Below are positions 26,626-34,964 of a stretch of DNA of 42,068 nt, in pieces. Numbering within the stretch: position 1 is the stretch's first letter; each line of letters begins with the position of its first letter. Source of the DNA: Polyangium aurulentum (GTDB lineage Bacteria > Myxococcota_A > Polyangia > Polyangiales > Polyangiaceae); assembly GCA_945875545.1 (NCBI GenBank), contig CAMCKZ010000021.1, positions 1 through 42,068 on the forward strand, written 5' to 3'. The position numbers and the translations under genes are program-made. The notes beneath the pieces were generated by a model, which saw only the letters and a list, made by a program, of their open reading frames with translations, ran no database searches and was not told where the DNA came from.

Positions 26626-28308
26626 TTGAAGTTATTGAGTCGACCAGCACAGACTGTGCCTGTCAGGCCACCCACGGATCGACGGCCAGCGGCGCGTCTG
26701 GCCCTGGCGGCGGCCCTTGCCCTCACGGCCGCGTGCGTCACGACCCGCGGGTCACTTTGGTACGAGACAGGAACAGCGAGCACCTGGAAAAGCCAAGAAT
26801 TTCAATGGCTTGAGACCGCTCTTGCGGATATCTTACGGGCGCGAGACATGGAGCCGATTGCGGACACGCGGATGGCAGCCGGGGCCTTGCAACTGGCTGA
26901 ATTCATTGCGAATGACGCGCATCACCGCCGACCAAGCACGGCCTCGGCGGATCGCCTGATGCGCGTTGCGGGGGTGCTCGAACACCGGTGGAATTTCTCC
27001 TCCTGGCGGGGGGTCGGTCCGCCGCCGGCCGCCGCGCTCGCCGCCTCTTTCGCGCGAAGCCTTGATGCGCCCACCGGAGCGAAAGTCGTGGCCTTTGGCG
27101 TTGCACGTGCCCCGGGCGCGGACGGCCGCGAAGTCGTGGTTTTGGCCTGGGCCCAGCGATTTGCGCACTTCGATGGGCCTATTGCGCGGGTGGCCGCCGT
27201 CGGGGACGTGATTCGTCTGCGCGGTGCGGGACGGGGACTTTCGGGCAATGTGTTACTCGCGGTGACCGCTCCAAACGGTGTTCTTTCGAACAAAACCGCC
27301 GGCGACGCGGGCCACATTGACGCCGAGGTTGTCGTCTCGCAACCCGGGCTTTGGCAGGTGGAACTCGTGGGAACCTTGGCGAATGGGCCCTTTCCAGTCG
27401 CGAATTTCCCCGTTTACGTGGCCGTTTCCGACGACCCAAAGGCGACGCCGCGGGATCATATGATTGTATCTGAATCCGCCTTTCGAGAAGAACTAATGAC
27501 CCTCGTCAACGCGGCGCGGAAGACCGCCGGGTGCCCAAGCCTTGACGACGACGCGCGCTTGACCGTTGCCGCCCGGGCTCACAGCCTTGCCATGCGCGAC
27601 GAAAAGTTTTGGGGCCACGAGTCGCCGCGGACGGGTTCTCCCTCGGATCGCGTGCGCTTCGCGGGCCTTTTGACCACGCGTTCCGGCGAAAATATCGCCC
27701 GCGGGCCTTCCGCCCAGGACGTGCACGAGAGCTTGATGGACAGCCCCGGCCATCGCTCCACCATTCAGTCGTGCGTATACACGCACGTTGGTCTGGGCAT
27801 CGTCGCGGGAGCCGCCCACGACGCGTCTGATTGGATTGTTACCCAAGAGTTCGCCCGTATCAATCCCACTATTGCAATCGGTGACGCGCTGCGAGACATC
27901 CTTTCTCGGGCGAATCACCAGCGCGCCGCGGCTGGACTCGCGGAGCTTCGTTGGGAGCTTCGCCTGGCGGAAGCCGCACAATTTGCAGCGGAATCGATGG
28001 TGAGCCCGGCTGCCGACGCCAACGCCACCGGCAAGTTGGCCCTCGCGCAATTGGCCAAGTCAGACGTGTGGTTTGCGCATTTAAATGCAAGTTGGGGCGA
28101 GCGCGATTCCATCGAGTCCACTTTGTCGCTAAAGTCCTTTTCCGCGACCGAGGTAGATAGCATTGGAATAGGAGTCGTTCAGGCGAGTTTAACCGGTAAG
28201 CCCACAAATCAATTGTTCGTCGTCGTCATGACAGCCCAAAGCGGATCGCGGCGGCAAAGCCATCCCGCGCGGCCACTTGCCCCGCAACAAAACCCGAAGG
28301 CCCCGTGA
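26626..28308 (+). CDS. CAP/SCP-domain lipoprotein
   Basis: The protein (up to 560 residues) has a lipoprotein signal ending ALTAAC (Cys37 from the TTG). The N-terminal half (about 40-280) is unrecognised and ends in an Ig-like or bacterial pre-domain (LRGAGRGLSGNVLLAVTAPNG). A CAP domain follows at about 285-400: LVNAARKTAGCPSL, VAARAHSLAMRDEKFWGHESP, GENIARGPSAQDVHESLMDSPGHR. A second region (about 425-530: LSRANHQRAAAGLAELRWELRLAEAAQFAAESM) looks like a degenerate second CAP copy. CAP proteins are secreted and have varied roles, including lipid binding. The start may be the TTG at 26626 or the GTG at 26656. Its stop overlaps the start of the MFS gene. Confidence 0.75.
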   Translation: MKLLSRPAQTVPVRPPTDRRPAARLALAAALALTAACVTTRGSLWYETGTASTWKSQEFQWLETALADILRARDMEPIADTRMAAGALQLAEFIANDAHHRRPSTASADRLMRVAGVLEHRWNFSSWRGVGPPPAAALAASFARSLDAPTGAKVVAFGVARAPGADGREVVVLAWAQRFAHFDGPIARVAAVGDVIRLRGAGRGLSGNVLLAVTAPNGVLSNKTAGDAGHIDAEVVVSQPGLWQVELVGTLANGPFPVANFPVYVAVSDDPKATPRDHMIVSESAFREELMTLVNAARKTAGCPSLDDDARLTVAARAHSLAMRDEKFWGHESPRTGSPSDRVRFAGLLTTRSGENIARGPSAQDVHESLMDSPGHRSTIQSCVYTHVGLGIVAGAAHDASDWIVTQEFARINPTIAIGDALRDILSRANHQRAAAGLAELRWELRLAEAAQFAAESMVSPAADANATGKLALAQLAKSDVWFAHLNASWGERDSIESTLSLKSFSATEVDSIGIGVVQASLTGKPTNQLFVVVMTAQSGSRRQSHPARPLAPQQNPKAP

Positions 28309-29519
28309 TGCGGACTGTGACCGCATCTGCACGGCTTCGTTCGCCCTTGCCGCCCACGGTTATTGCCCTCGGAATAACAAGCTTTTTCACAGACTTAGGC
28401 GCGGAAATGATCTTTCCGCTGCTGCCCATGTTCGTCGCCACCCTGGGCGCCAATCCCGCGTTCATCGGTCTCGTCGAAGGCCTCGCAGACGCAGGCGCGA
28501 GCATCTTGAAGCTCGCCATGGGCTGGGCCGCAGACAAGTTTGCCCATAAGAAGCCGTGGGTTCTTTTCGGATATGGACTCGCCGCGTTTGTGCGTCCATT
28601 GGTATTTTTTGCAACCGCGCCTTGGCAGGTGCTGGCGATACGCCTGACGGACCGCGTTGGAAAGGGCCTCCGCTCTACCCCACGAGATGTACTCTTGGCG
28701 AACGCGGTTTCACCGGAACAGTCAGGGCGCGCTTTCGGGTTTCATCGGGCGATGGACCATGCGGGCGCGGTCGTCGGGCCCATCGTGGCGAGCGCGTTGC
28801 TTGCGTGCGGCGTGCCGCTGCGCTTCGTTTTCGCGTCGGCGCTTGTGCCCGGCCTTTGCGCGGTCGTCGCCGTTTTGACCGTAAAAGAACGCGCGACGGC
28901 GAGGGCGGCCGAGGAGCGTCGCGCTACGACGACGGCCGGTCGCGAGGACGAACCGGTTCCCGGGTCGCTCAAGCAATATCTTGCAATCATTTGCCTTTTT
29001 GCCCTGGGAAATTCCACAGATGCGTTCTTGCTCTTGCGCGCCCATAGCATAGGCATTTCAATACTATCGCTGCCGTTTGTTTGGTCCGCCTTTCACGTGG
29101 TCAAGGTCGTGGTCGCGTATTTCGGCGGCTCGTGGTCCGATCGCCTGCCCCGGCATCGCCTCGTGGTGGCGGGCTGGGTGACGTACGCTTTGGTGTACCT
29201 CGGTTTCGCTTTCGCCAAGCAGACGTGGCATATTTGGGGGCTATTTTTGGTCTATGGTGCGCACCATGGCCTTTGCGAGCCCGCAGAGAAGGCCATGGTC
29301 CGCGATCTCGCGCCGGGCTCAGCGCTGGGGCGAGCGTTTGGGCTTTACAATTTCTCTGTGGGCATCATGGCCCTGCCCGCCGGCCTGCTCACCGGGTGGC
29401 TTTGGCAGGCATGGGGCCCCGTCGTGGCGCTCGGCGCGGGGGCTGCTACGGCGGGCGCGGCGACCGTTGCGCTGCTCGCATGGGGCGGCGCGCAGCGTCG
29501 GGTTATTTCTTCGGCGTGA
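28305..29519 (+). CDS. MFS transporter
   Basis: The 404-residue inner-membrane protein has about twelve hydrophobic segments in two halves separated by a charged loop (KERATARAAEERRATTTAGREDE). The loop after helix 2 reads GWAADKFAHKKPWVLFG, the MFS motif-A region, and RLTDRVGKGLRSTPRDVLL resembles a subgroup of MFS exporters. The substrate cannot be inferred. The GTG at 28305 (directly followed by an ATG) overlaps the stop of the CAP gene, indicating coupling. The 3' end overlaps the convergent RND exporter gene by 17 bases. Confidence 0.85.
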   Translation: MMRTVTASARLRSPLPPTVIALGITSFFTDLGAEMIFPLLPMFVATLGANPAFIGLVEGLADAGASILKLAMGWAADKFAHKKPWVLFGYGLAAFVRPLVFFATAPWQVLAIRLTDRVGKGLRSTPRDVLLANAVSPEQSGRAFGFHRAMDHAGAVVGPIVASALLACGVPLRFVFASALVPGLCAVVAVLTVKERATARAAEERRATTTAGREDEPVPGSLKQYLAIICLFALGNSTDAFLLLRAHSIGISILSLPFVWSAFHVVKVVVAYFGGSWSDRLPRHRLVVAGWVTYALVYLGFAFAKQTWHIWGLFLVYGAHHGLCEPAEKAMVRDLAPGSALGRAFGLYNFSVGIMALPAGLLTGWLWQAWGPVVALGAGAATAGAATVALLAWGGAQRRVISSA

Positions 29520-31872
29520 CCATGGGCTTCCACGCGAGAAGGAGCACCGGGGTCATGAAGAGATCCGCAAAAACGGCCGACGCGAGGGAGATGGCGAGCA
29601 GGGTTCCGAGGTGATGGAGGCCCACGAACTCACTCGCATTTAGCGTGAGAAAACCCAGGGAAACCGCGGTTGCGGTGATGAACATGGGCATGCCCGTGGA
29701 CGTCAATATTTCCTTCACAGCGATGGCGTGCGCGTCTTTTTCCCCTTGGCCCAAGAGCTCGGCGAGGCGCTCGCGAAAGCGCGCCAAAAACTGAATCGTG
29801 TCGTCGTCGGCGACGACCAACGTGATCGAAAAAACGATGACCGTGGAAGGCTTCACGTCGATGCCAAGGGCGGCCATCGCGCCCAGCGTCAAGAGCAGCG
29901 GCGACAGGTTCGGCACGAGCGCAATCAGCGCCAACCGCCACGACCGCAGCACAAAGAGAAACACGATAAACGAGGAAATAACCGCGCCGGCGAGGGACTT
30001 GGTAAGACCGCCGACGAGACTGTCGTAGATGCCATCGGCAACTCCGTAAATGCCCGTCACGCGCGCGCGCACGCCCGCGGCCTTCGCGTGTTCGTCGAGC
30101 CACGGCTTAAAGTCGTCGAGGAATTTTTTCGCCTGCGACGAGCCGTTGTCGGGAACGAGCGCCACCACCGCGGCCGAATCGTGATCCGTCGAAAGCACAT
30201 CGCGCAAGGCCTCACGGTCTTCGACCGCGTTCAGCTCCTTCACCGCGAGGCTTCGCTTGTCGGGGATTGGAGAGTTCTTCGCGACGTCTTCGCCTGCAAA
30301 TAGCCTGTGCGCCTTCTTCACGGCCCGCACATGCGAACCGGCGTTTTTGACGAGATCGCCGTGCTTGGTTTCGAGCTCGCGGACAACGTCGTCGAGAAAT
30401 TGAAGAACCTTGGGCTCGAGCATCGCTCCGTTCGGCGCGTACCCGGACTCGGGCAAACCCTCGACGTGGATGGCCATCGGAACACTCCCACCGGCACGCG
30501 CTTCGAGACGACGAATATTTTCCCACAGAGGTGAATGGGGCTTGAGGTCGTCGTAGGAAAAATACTCTTTACCAACGCCGCGTGATGCCACGGTGGCCAG
30601 GGCCAAAATGGCCAAAAATACAGCCGTTACGCGCTTTGGCGCATGCGTCACGACACCGTGAACCCACGCGATAAAGCCCGCCACAAGCCGCGCAATCCCT
30701 TTTTCTTGAGACGCGCCGTCGGCGGAATTCGCAGCAGCGGCCGGAGCCTCGGGCTTCATCAGCGTCATGGCGAGGGGCAGCACCGTGACGTTCGCGAGCC
30801 ACGTGAGGAGCATGCCGCCGGCCGTGACGAGACCAAACTGCTGAATCATCGTCATGTCCGCGAGGGCCAAACTGACGAACCCCGCGGCGATCGTAATTTC
30901 GGTCAGTAGGCACGGCCAAGCGCTCTCTTTGATGGCGTGGGAAACGGCCTCGGGCCAGGGTTTTCCCTTGGCAAAGCTCGCGCGCGCGTCGTTCACAATG
31001 TGCACGGTGTCGGACACCGAAATGATCATGCAAATGGTCGGCACGAGCTGCGTCATGATCTGCAGCGGCACGCCGATGGCCGCCATGAAGCCGAGCGACC
31101 AATGCACCGCCACGAGAATGGTCGCGAGGGCAGCCATCACCGCGCCCACACTTCGGAAGGTCGCGTAGAGCAGCGAGAGAATGACTGCGAGCGCCAACGG
31201 AAAGAGAATGGCGAGATCTTTGTTCACCAAAAACGTGAACGAGGGCCGAATGATGGGCAGCCCTGAGAGGGTGAGGCGCTCGTCGACGCCTTGGCCTTTG
31301 GCCAACGTTTCATGTGCAATAACAATGGCTTGCGCTTTTTTCAAAAAAGCTTGACGTGACTCTTCTTTCGAGGCCACGTCTTTTTGCAGCGTGACCGAAA
31401 CGTTCATCGAGCCGCCGTCCGGGTGCGCCAGGCCGTAGCGAAAAAGAGGGTCGGTGGTGGCGGTGTGCTTCGCCGCCTGAAGGTCCGCCGCCGACATCTC
31501 AAGGGGAAAAAGTTTCGTCAGCGCGATGCCCGCCTCGTCGCCGGTCACGTCTTGGGTGGAGCCCGGGCCCTGCACCGAGGCCACTTCGGGCATCGCTTTG
31601 AACGCAGCTTCGAGCGCGCGAATGCGTCCGAGGCCGCCCTTCGTGAAGACGTCCGGTGCCTCAAAAACCACGATCGCCTGCGCATCGTCGAAGGCAAAGG
31701 TCTCGCGGTAGTGGTCGTAGTCCGTGCGGCTTTGGTGCTGCTTCGGAAAGAAGAGCTCGATCGAGAGGTCGACCCTCAGACGCATGAGAGCCGTGCCTGA
31801 CAACAGCAAGAGGGCGACGACGAAGGCCAGACCACGACCGCGCTTTTCAATGAGAGAGAGAAGAAAGGCCAT
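29503..31872 (-). CDS. RND/MMPL-superfamily exporter
   Basis: The 789-residue protein has the duplicated RND layout: TM1 (about 14-34), a large periplasmic loop (35 to about 225), a block of five helices (about 228-400), then TM7, a second periplasmic loop and a second helix block ending in LLLAWKPMVTPKK. Motifs such as IISVSDTVHIVNDARASF and the second-half VVADDDTIQFLARFRERL carry the conserved acidic residues of proton relay in this family. It belongs to the group of predicted hydrophobe exporters (COG1033, HpnN-like), which move lipids. It follows the outer-membrane protein and LolA-like genes on the same strand, 146 bases downstream, suggesting one trans-envelope system. Confidence 0.87.
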   Translation of the reverse strand: MAFLLSLIEKRGRGLAFVVALLLLSGTALMRLRVDLSIELFFPKQHQSRTDYDHYRETFAFDDAQAIVVFEAPDVFTKGGLGRIRALEAAFKAMPEVASVQGPGSTQDVTGDEAGIALTKLFPLEMSAADLQAAKHTATTDPLFRYGLAHPDGGSMNVSVTLQKDVASKEESRQAFLKKAQAIVIAHETLAKGQGVDERLTLSGLPIIRPSFTFLVNKDLAILFPLALAVILSLLYATFRSVGAVMAALATILVAVHWSLGFMAAIGVPLQIMTQLVPTICMIISVSDTVHIVNDARASFAKGKPWPEAVSHAIKESAWPCLLTEITIAAGFVSLALADMTMIQQFGLVTAGGMLLTWLANVTVLPLAMTLMKPEAPAAAANSADGASQEKGIARLVAGFIAWVHGVVTHAPKRVTAVFLAILALATVASRGVGKEYFSYDDLKPHSPLWENIRRLEARAGGSVPMAIHVEGLPESGYAPNGAMLEPKVLQFLDDVVRELETKHGDLVKNAGSHVRAVKKAHRLFAGEDVAKNSPIPDKRSLAVKELNAVEDREALRDVLSTDHDSAAVVALVPDNGSSQAKKFLDDFKPWLDEHAKAAGVRARVTGIYGVADGIYDSLVGGLTKSLAGAVISSFIVFLFVLRSWRLALIALVPNLSPLLLTLGAMAALGIDVKPSTVIVFSITLVVADDDTIQFLARFRERLAELLGQGEKDAHAIAVKEILTSTGMPMFITATAVSLGFLTLNASEFVGLHHLGTLLAISLASAVFADLFMTPVLLLAWKPMVTPKK

Positions 31873-32018
31873 GGGGAATCTCAGAGCATTTTTCCCGCGT
31901 ATTTGCGGAGTTGGTGTCTTTTTCTGTCGCCGTAAAACCCCCGCAGCGGAGCTTCACCAGTGGTCATGTCCGCGGGCACCTGCGCCAATCTTTTATCACC
32001 TGGGTCATCTTGGCGTCG

Positions 32019-33845
32019 TCAGAACTTGCCCCGCGCCATCACGAACATTTGCGTATTGCGCGCGTAATACGCCGCATAGGAGCCCTCATCGCCCTCGAGC
32101 CACACGAGCCCGGCCCGCACATCCCACGTGGCCTCTTTCCAGGAAATTTGCGGTCGAAGAAGATACCCGCGCGGGTCCAAAACCGCGGCTCCGCGAAGCT
32201 CCACCTCGAGCTTGTCGCCAAACGTGTGCCGGACAAGCGCGCCCTGCGACAGGGTCGTCTCGCGAATGAAGAGGGTCGAGGCTCCCGCCCCGAGGTCGAT
32301 CCATTGCTGCGCGCTGGTTTCGAGAAGCACGAACGTGCCGTGCTCTCCCGGTTGCCACTCGATACCCACGACGCCGGTGGCCACAGGCGACAATCCCGCG
32401 CTGAAATCGCTGCGCAAAAAAGGCGCTCGCGAGTCGTATGCTCCCTCTATTTTCAGCACCACAGGCCCAAGCGCCCTAGCCACATCAAAGCCCAGATGCA
32501 TACGCCTTACGTACGTCGACATGACAAGGGGTGTTCCCTTCTCCGTCGCATCCAAAAAGGGCTTGGCTAGGCCCCCTACGGTCGTGAGGTCCGCGGAGGC
32601 GAAAGCCGCGGGCAGGTCTGGAGAGACGCGAAAAAATGGCTGCGTATGGAACCCGTAATGGGCGTAGAGCGCGCCGTCAAAACCGCGGGCCTCCCAGGCG
32701 AGGCGGGCCCCGGCGGAGGCCTCGGAAAAGTCCAACCGCGGCTTCTGAGTTTGCCCAAGAATTCCCGTGAATTCAGAGCGAAGCGTGGGGTCTACAAGCT
32801 TTCCAACGCGGTTCATCAGGTAGCGAACAGCGGCAGGCGCCGAAGGCTGAAGGAGCGCGCCGTTGGACCCCCAAATATCGAACGTATCGGGTGTAAAAAA
32901 AGGGGCCACGTGAAGCTGCAGCGAGGCCTGAGCGCCAAGGGGAAAGTCGGCGCGAGCGGCCATGGCGGGAAGGCGCTGCAGGGCGACGTCGGTCGTGAAA
33001 AGATCGCGAACGTCGCGCGCGTTCACGACATCGTTCGGGGCAAAGGCGTCGCTCTTTCCCCAGGAAATTCGCTGAAGACCGATGCGAAGGTCCATCACGC
33101 GCCCGTAGACACCAAGCCAGCCTTCGCGCACCACGCCTTCGAAACTTGTGCGCGGCGGACCGCCCGACGGGCCGTCAAAAGCCCCCGCGGTTGGCGACGC
33201 GTTGGCGTACACGCCGTAGCTCGCCGATGCCGCCACCGCGGCCTCAAAAGTCTTGCCGCGGCGGTAGCGCGCGCGCAGGTACCCTTGCAGATCGCCCGTC
33301 ACGCGATCGTAGGGCAACACCATCGCGTCTGCATCCGGAGCCCGGCGGTCGCTCTCGCCCATCACGCTGCTGCGAAAGCGGGCCCAACCTGAAAATTCGT
33401 AGCGACCTTCTTCCGCGGCCTGAGGCTTTACGGGCGGGGCGGCAGGCGCCGGCGTGTCCGATTCAAATACCTCCACGTCGTCATCGCCGACCTTTTGCGG
33501 ATCCTGTTTCGCGTCCTGTTTCGCGTCCTGTTTCGCGTCAGTGGACGACGCCGCGGTGCCCTCGCCAAGACCTTTGCCTTGAGGCAACGGCCCGGGCCTC
33601 TCGTTGGCCTTCGGAGGGAACGTTTTCCTGGGAACGGGCTCGTCATCGAGCTCGATGACCTCGGAGGGAAAGGCCCTCGTCGGTGCCCGCTTTGGTGCCC
33701 GCTTTGGCATCTTTTCGCGCATGCGACCCGGCGGGGGCCGCACGGGATACGGCGCCGCGGCTGCGGCATGGAAGGAAGTCCACACGGATACGGCCGCCAC
33801 GCCCGCCACAAAGGCGCCTGCGTGCCGCCGAAAACTCGCGTGCAT
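32019..33845 (-). CDS. Outer-membrane beta-barrel protein, DUF1302-like
   Basis: The 608-residue protein has a signal peptide (AGAFVAGVAAVSVWTSFHAAAAA), then a long low-complexity region rich in Lys, Arg, Pro, Asp and Gln (about residues 35-140, with KRAP and DAKQ repeats), then a beta-barrel ending in Phe (RNTQMFVMARGKF). The segment LRIGLQRISWGKSDAFAPNDVVNARD is characteristic of DUF1302-type outer-membrane proteins. In other bacteria these are found beside COG1033-type RND exporters and a periplasmic lipid-binding protein, as here. The start at 33845 lies seven bases after the stop of the LolA-like gene; the longer frame to 33896 would overlap that gene. Likely role: outer-membrane channel for a hydrophobic cargo. 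Confidence 0.75.
   Translation of the reverse strand: MHASFRRHAGAFVAGVAAVSVWTSFHAAAAAPYPVRPPPGRMREKMPKRAPKRAPTRAFPSEVIELDDEPVPRKTFPPKANERPGPLPQGKGLGEGTAASSTDAKQDAKQDAKQDPQKVGDDDVEVFESDTPAPAAPPVKPQAAEEGRYEFSGWARFRSSVMGESDRRAPDADAMVLPYDRVTGDLQGYLRARYRRGKTFEAAVAASASYGVYANASPTAGAFDGPSGGPPRTSFEGVVREGWLGVYGRVMDLRIGLQRISWGKSDAFAPNDVVNARDVRDLFTTDVALQRLPAMAARADFPLGAQASLQLHVAPFFTPDTFDIWGSNGALLQPSAPAAVRYLMNRVGKLVDPTLRSEFTGILGQTQKPRLDFSEASAGARLAWEARGFDGALYAHYGFHTQPFFRVSPDLPAAFASADLTTVGGLAKPFLDATEKGTPLVMSTYVRRMHLGFDVARALGPVVLKIEGAYDSRAPFLRSDFSAGLSPVATGVVGIEWQPGEHGTFVLLETSAQQWIDLGAGASTLFIRETTLSQGALVRHTFGDKLEVELRGAAVLDPRGYLLRPQISWKEATWDVRAGLVWLEGDEGSYAAYYARNTQMFVMARGKF
33503..33538 (-). repeat. Three 12-base tandem repeats within the DUF1302-like gene
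   Basis: CCTGTTTCGCGT is repeated three times on the plus strand and encodes DAKQ repeats in the linker after the signal peptide. A second short repeat nearby (about 33686-33712) encodes the KRAP repeats. Both make the linker length prone to change. Confidence 0.85.
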
Positions 33846-33852
33846 ATTGCAG

Positions 33853-34665
33853 CTATTCTTTCTCAAGAGCGCGCGCGGTAAACTCCTCGTCGGCAATCGT
33901 TCCCTCGGGTTTGACCTCGTCGAGAATGAGTTCTGTCGTGCGATTTTCCACGTGGTTTGTCACGAGGCTCTTCGTGATGAAGAGCTTGCCCTCGATCTTT
34001 TTCGCCTCTTTCGCCTCGATGGTTTTGACCGCTTGCCCGTTCGCCCCAAACGCGACGGTCTTCAGAGGAACGAAGTCTGTCGTGCGCGCCCACACTTCGA
34101 GGTGCCCGTACGGCGACTCACCCTTGGGCAACACATCGAGGTGGTAGCAATCGGCCTTTCCGACTTTCTCGATGCCCACAAGCTTGGCGGTGCCATCGCG
34201 GAGGTCGCGGCGGTCCATGTCGGCGTAAGAAAAGTCGGTCCCGGAGAACGACGCTTTTCGCGATGCCCCGGCAATTCGCTTGGTTTTCTTGAGTTCCGGA
34301 ATCCACAAAAAGCGGTCATCGTCGCCGTCGGATTTCTCGATCTGCAAGAAGGCCTGGCCCGCCAAATCGGCCGGTGCCGTGAAGCGCATAAGGCTTTTTG
34401 TGAGCCGCGGACCCGCCTTTCGCGACTTCGATTGAAAGGCCATCTCGCGCGGCGCGCCGCCTTGGGCCTTCACAATGAGACGGGCTTTCACATACGCGCC
34501 GCCAGACCCCCACGCGTCGTTCTCCAAAAGTTTTTCGACGATGGAGCTCGCCGAGGGATCCGCCGCCCGCGCGGGCGTGTGAACCAAAACCAGCGAATTT
34601 GCCGCCAATAGAGCGACAACAGAGCGCCGCCATGAGCCTTGCCGTCGAACGATACGATGGGCCAT
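33853..34665 (-). CDS. LolA-like periplasmic outer-membrane lipoprotein-sorting protein
   Basis: The 270-residue product has a signal peptide (RRSVVALLAANSLVLVHTPARA) and a single LolA/LppX-type beta-sheet domain. The stretch FLWIPELKKTKRIAGASRKASFSGTDFSYADM is typical of the 'outer membrane lipoprotein-sorting protein' family that accompanies RND exporters. Such proteins shield acyl chains while crossing the periplasm. The frame is open to 34779, but the upstream part is His/Arg-rich; the ATG at 34665 has GAAGGT seven bases upstream. It is the first gene of an apparent operon with the DUF1302-like barrel and the RND exporter. Confidence 0.85.
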   Translation of the reverse strand: MAHRIVRRQGSWRRSVVALLAANSLVLVHTPARAADPSASSIVEKLLENDAWGSGGAYVKARLIVKAQGGAPREMAFQSKSRKAGPRLTKSLMRFTAPADLAGQAFLQIEKSDGDDDRFLWIPELKKTKRIAGASRKASFSGTDFSYADMDRRDLRDGTAKLVGIEKVGKADCYHLDVLPKGESPYGHLEVWARTTDFVPLKTVAFGANGQAVKTIEAKEAKKIEGKLFITKSLVTNHVENRTTELILDEVKPEGTIADEEFTARALEKE

Positions 34666-34820
34666 ACGATACCTTCGTGGGTGATGCCGGCGGGGGTGTG
34701 CGCGGCGGATCTTGAGGTGTTGCCTTACAAAAGCCTCGGAGCGGCCCGCGTGACGCGGCGTGAACTGTGCACCGTGCACCGTGCAGATTAACGCAAGCCC
34801 GCTCCAAGCCGAGGGCTTTA

Positions 34821-34850
34821 GAGCGGTTTTCGTTCAGATAGACCCCATCG
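34821..34850 (+). repeat. Interspersed repeat, half-copy of the palindrome at 9911-9965
   Basis: GAGCGGTTTTCGTTCAGATA and the ten bases after it match the reverse complement of 9936-9965 at 29 of 30 positions. It lies in the 299-base divergent gap between the LolA-like gene and the acyl-ligase gene. That gap also holds a 7-base tandem (GTGCACC, about 34767-34785) and no gene. Confidence 0.85.
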
Positions 34851-34964
34851 AGTCGCGAACCCGGCGTCGCCCACCGCGCGCAGGCCGCCCCGACAAGACC
34901 CTTCATTTGCCCGCGCATCGAGCCGTATGCCCGTCGTCGACTTAGGGATACCCAGGAAAAACCC

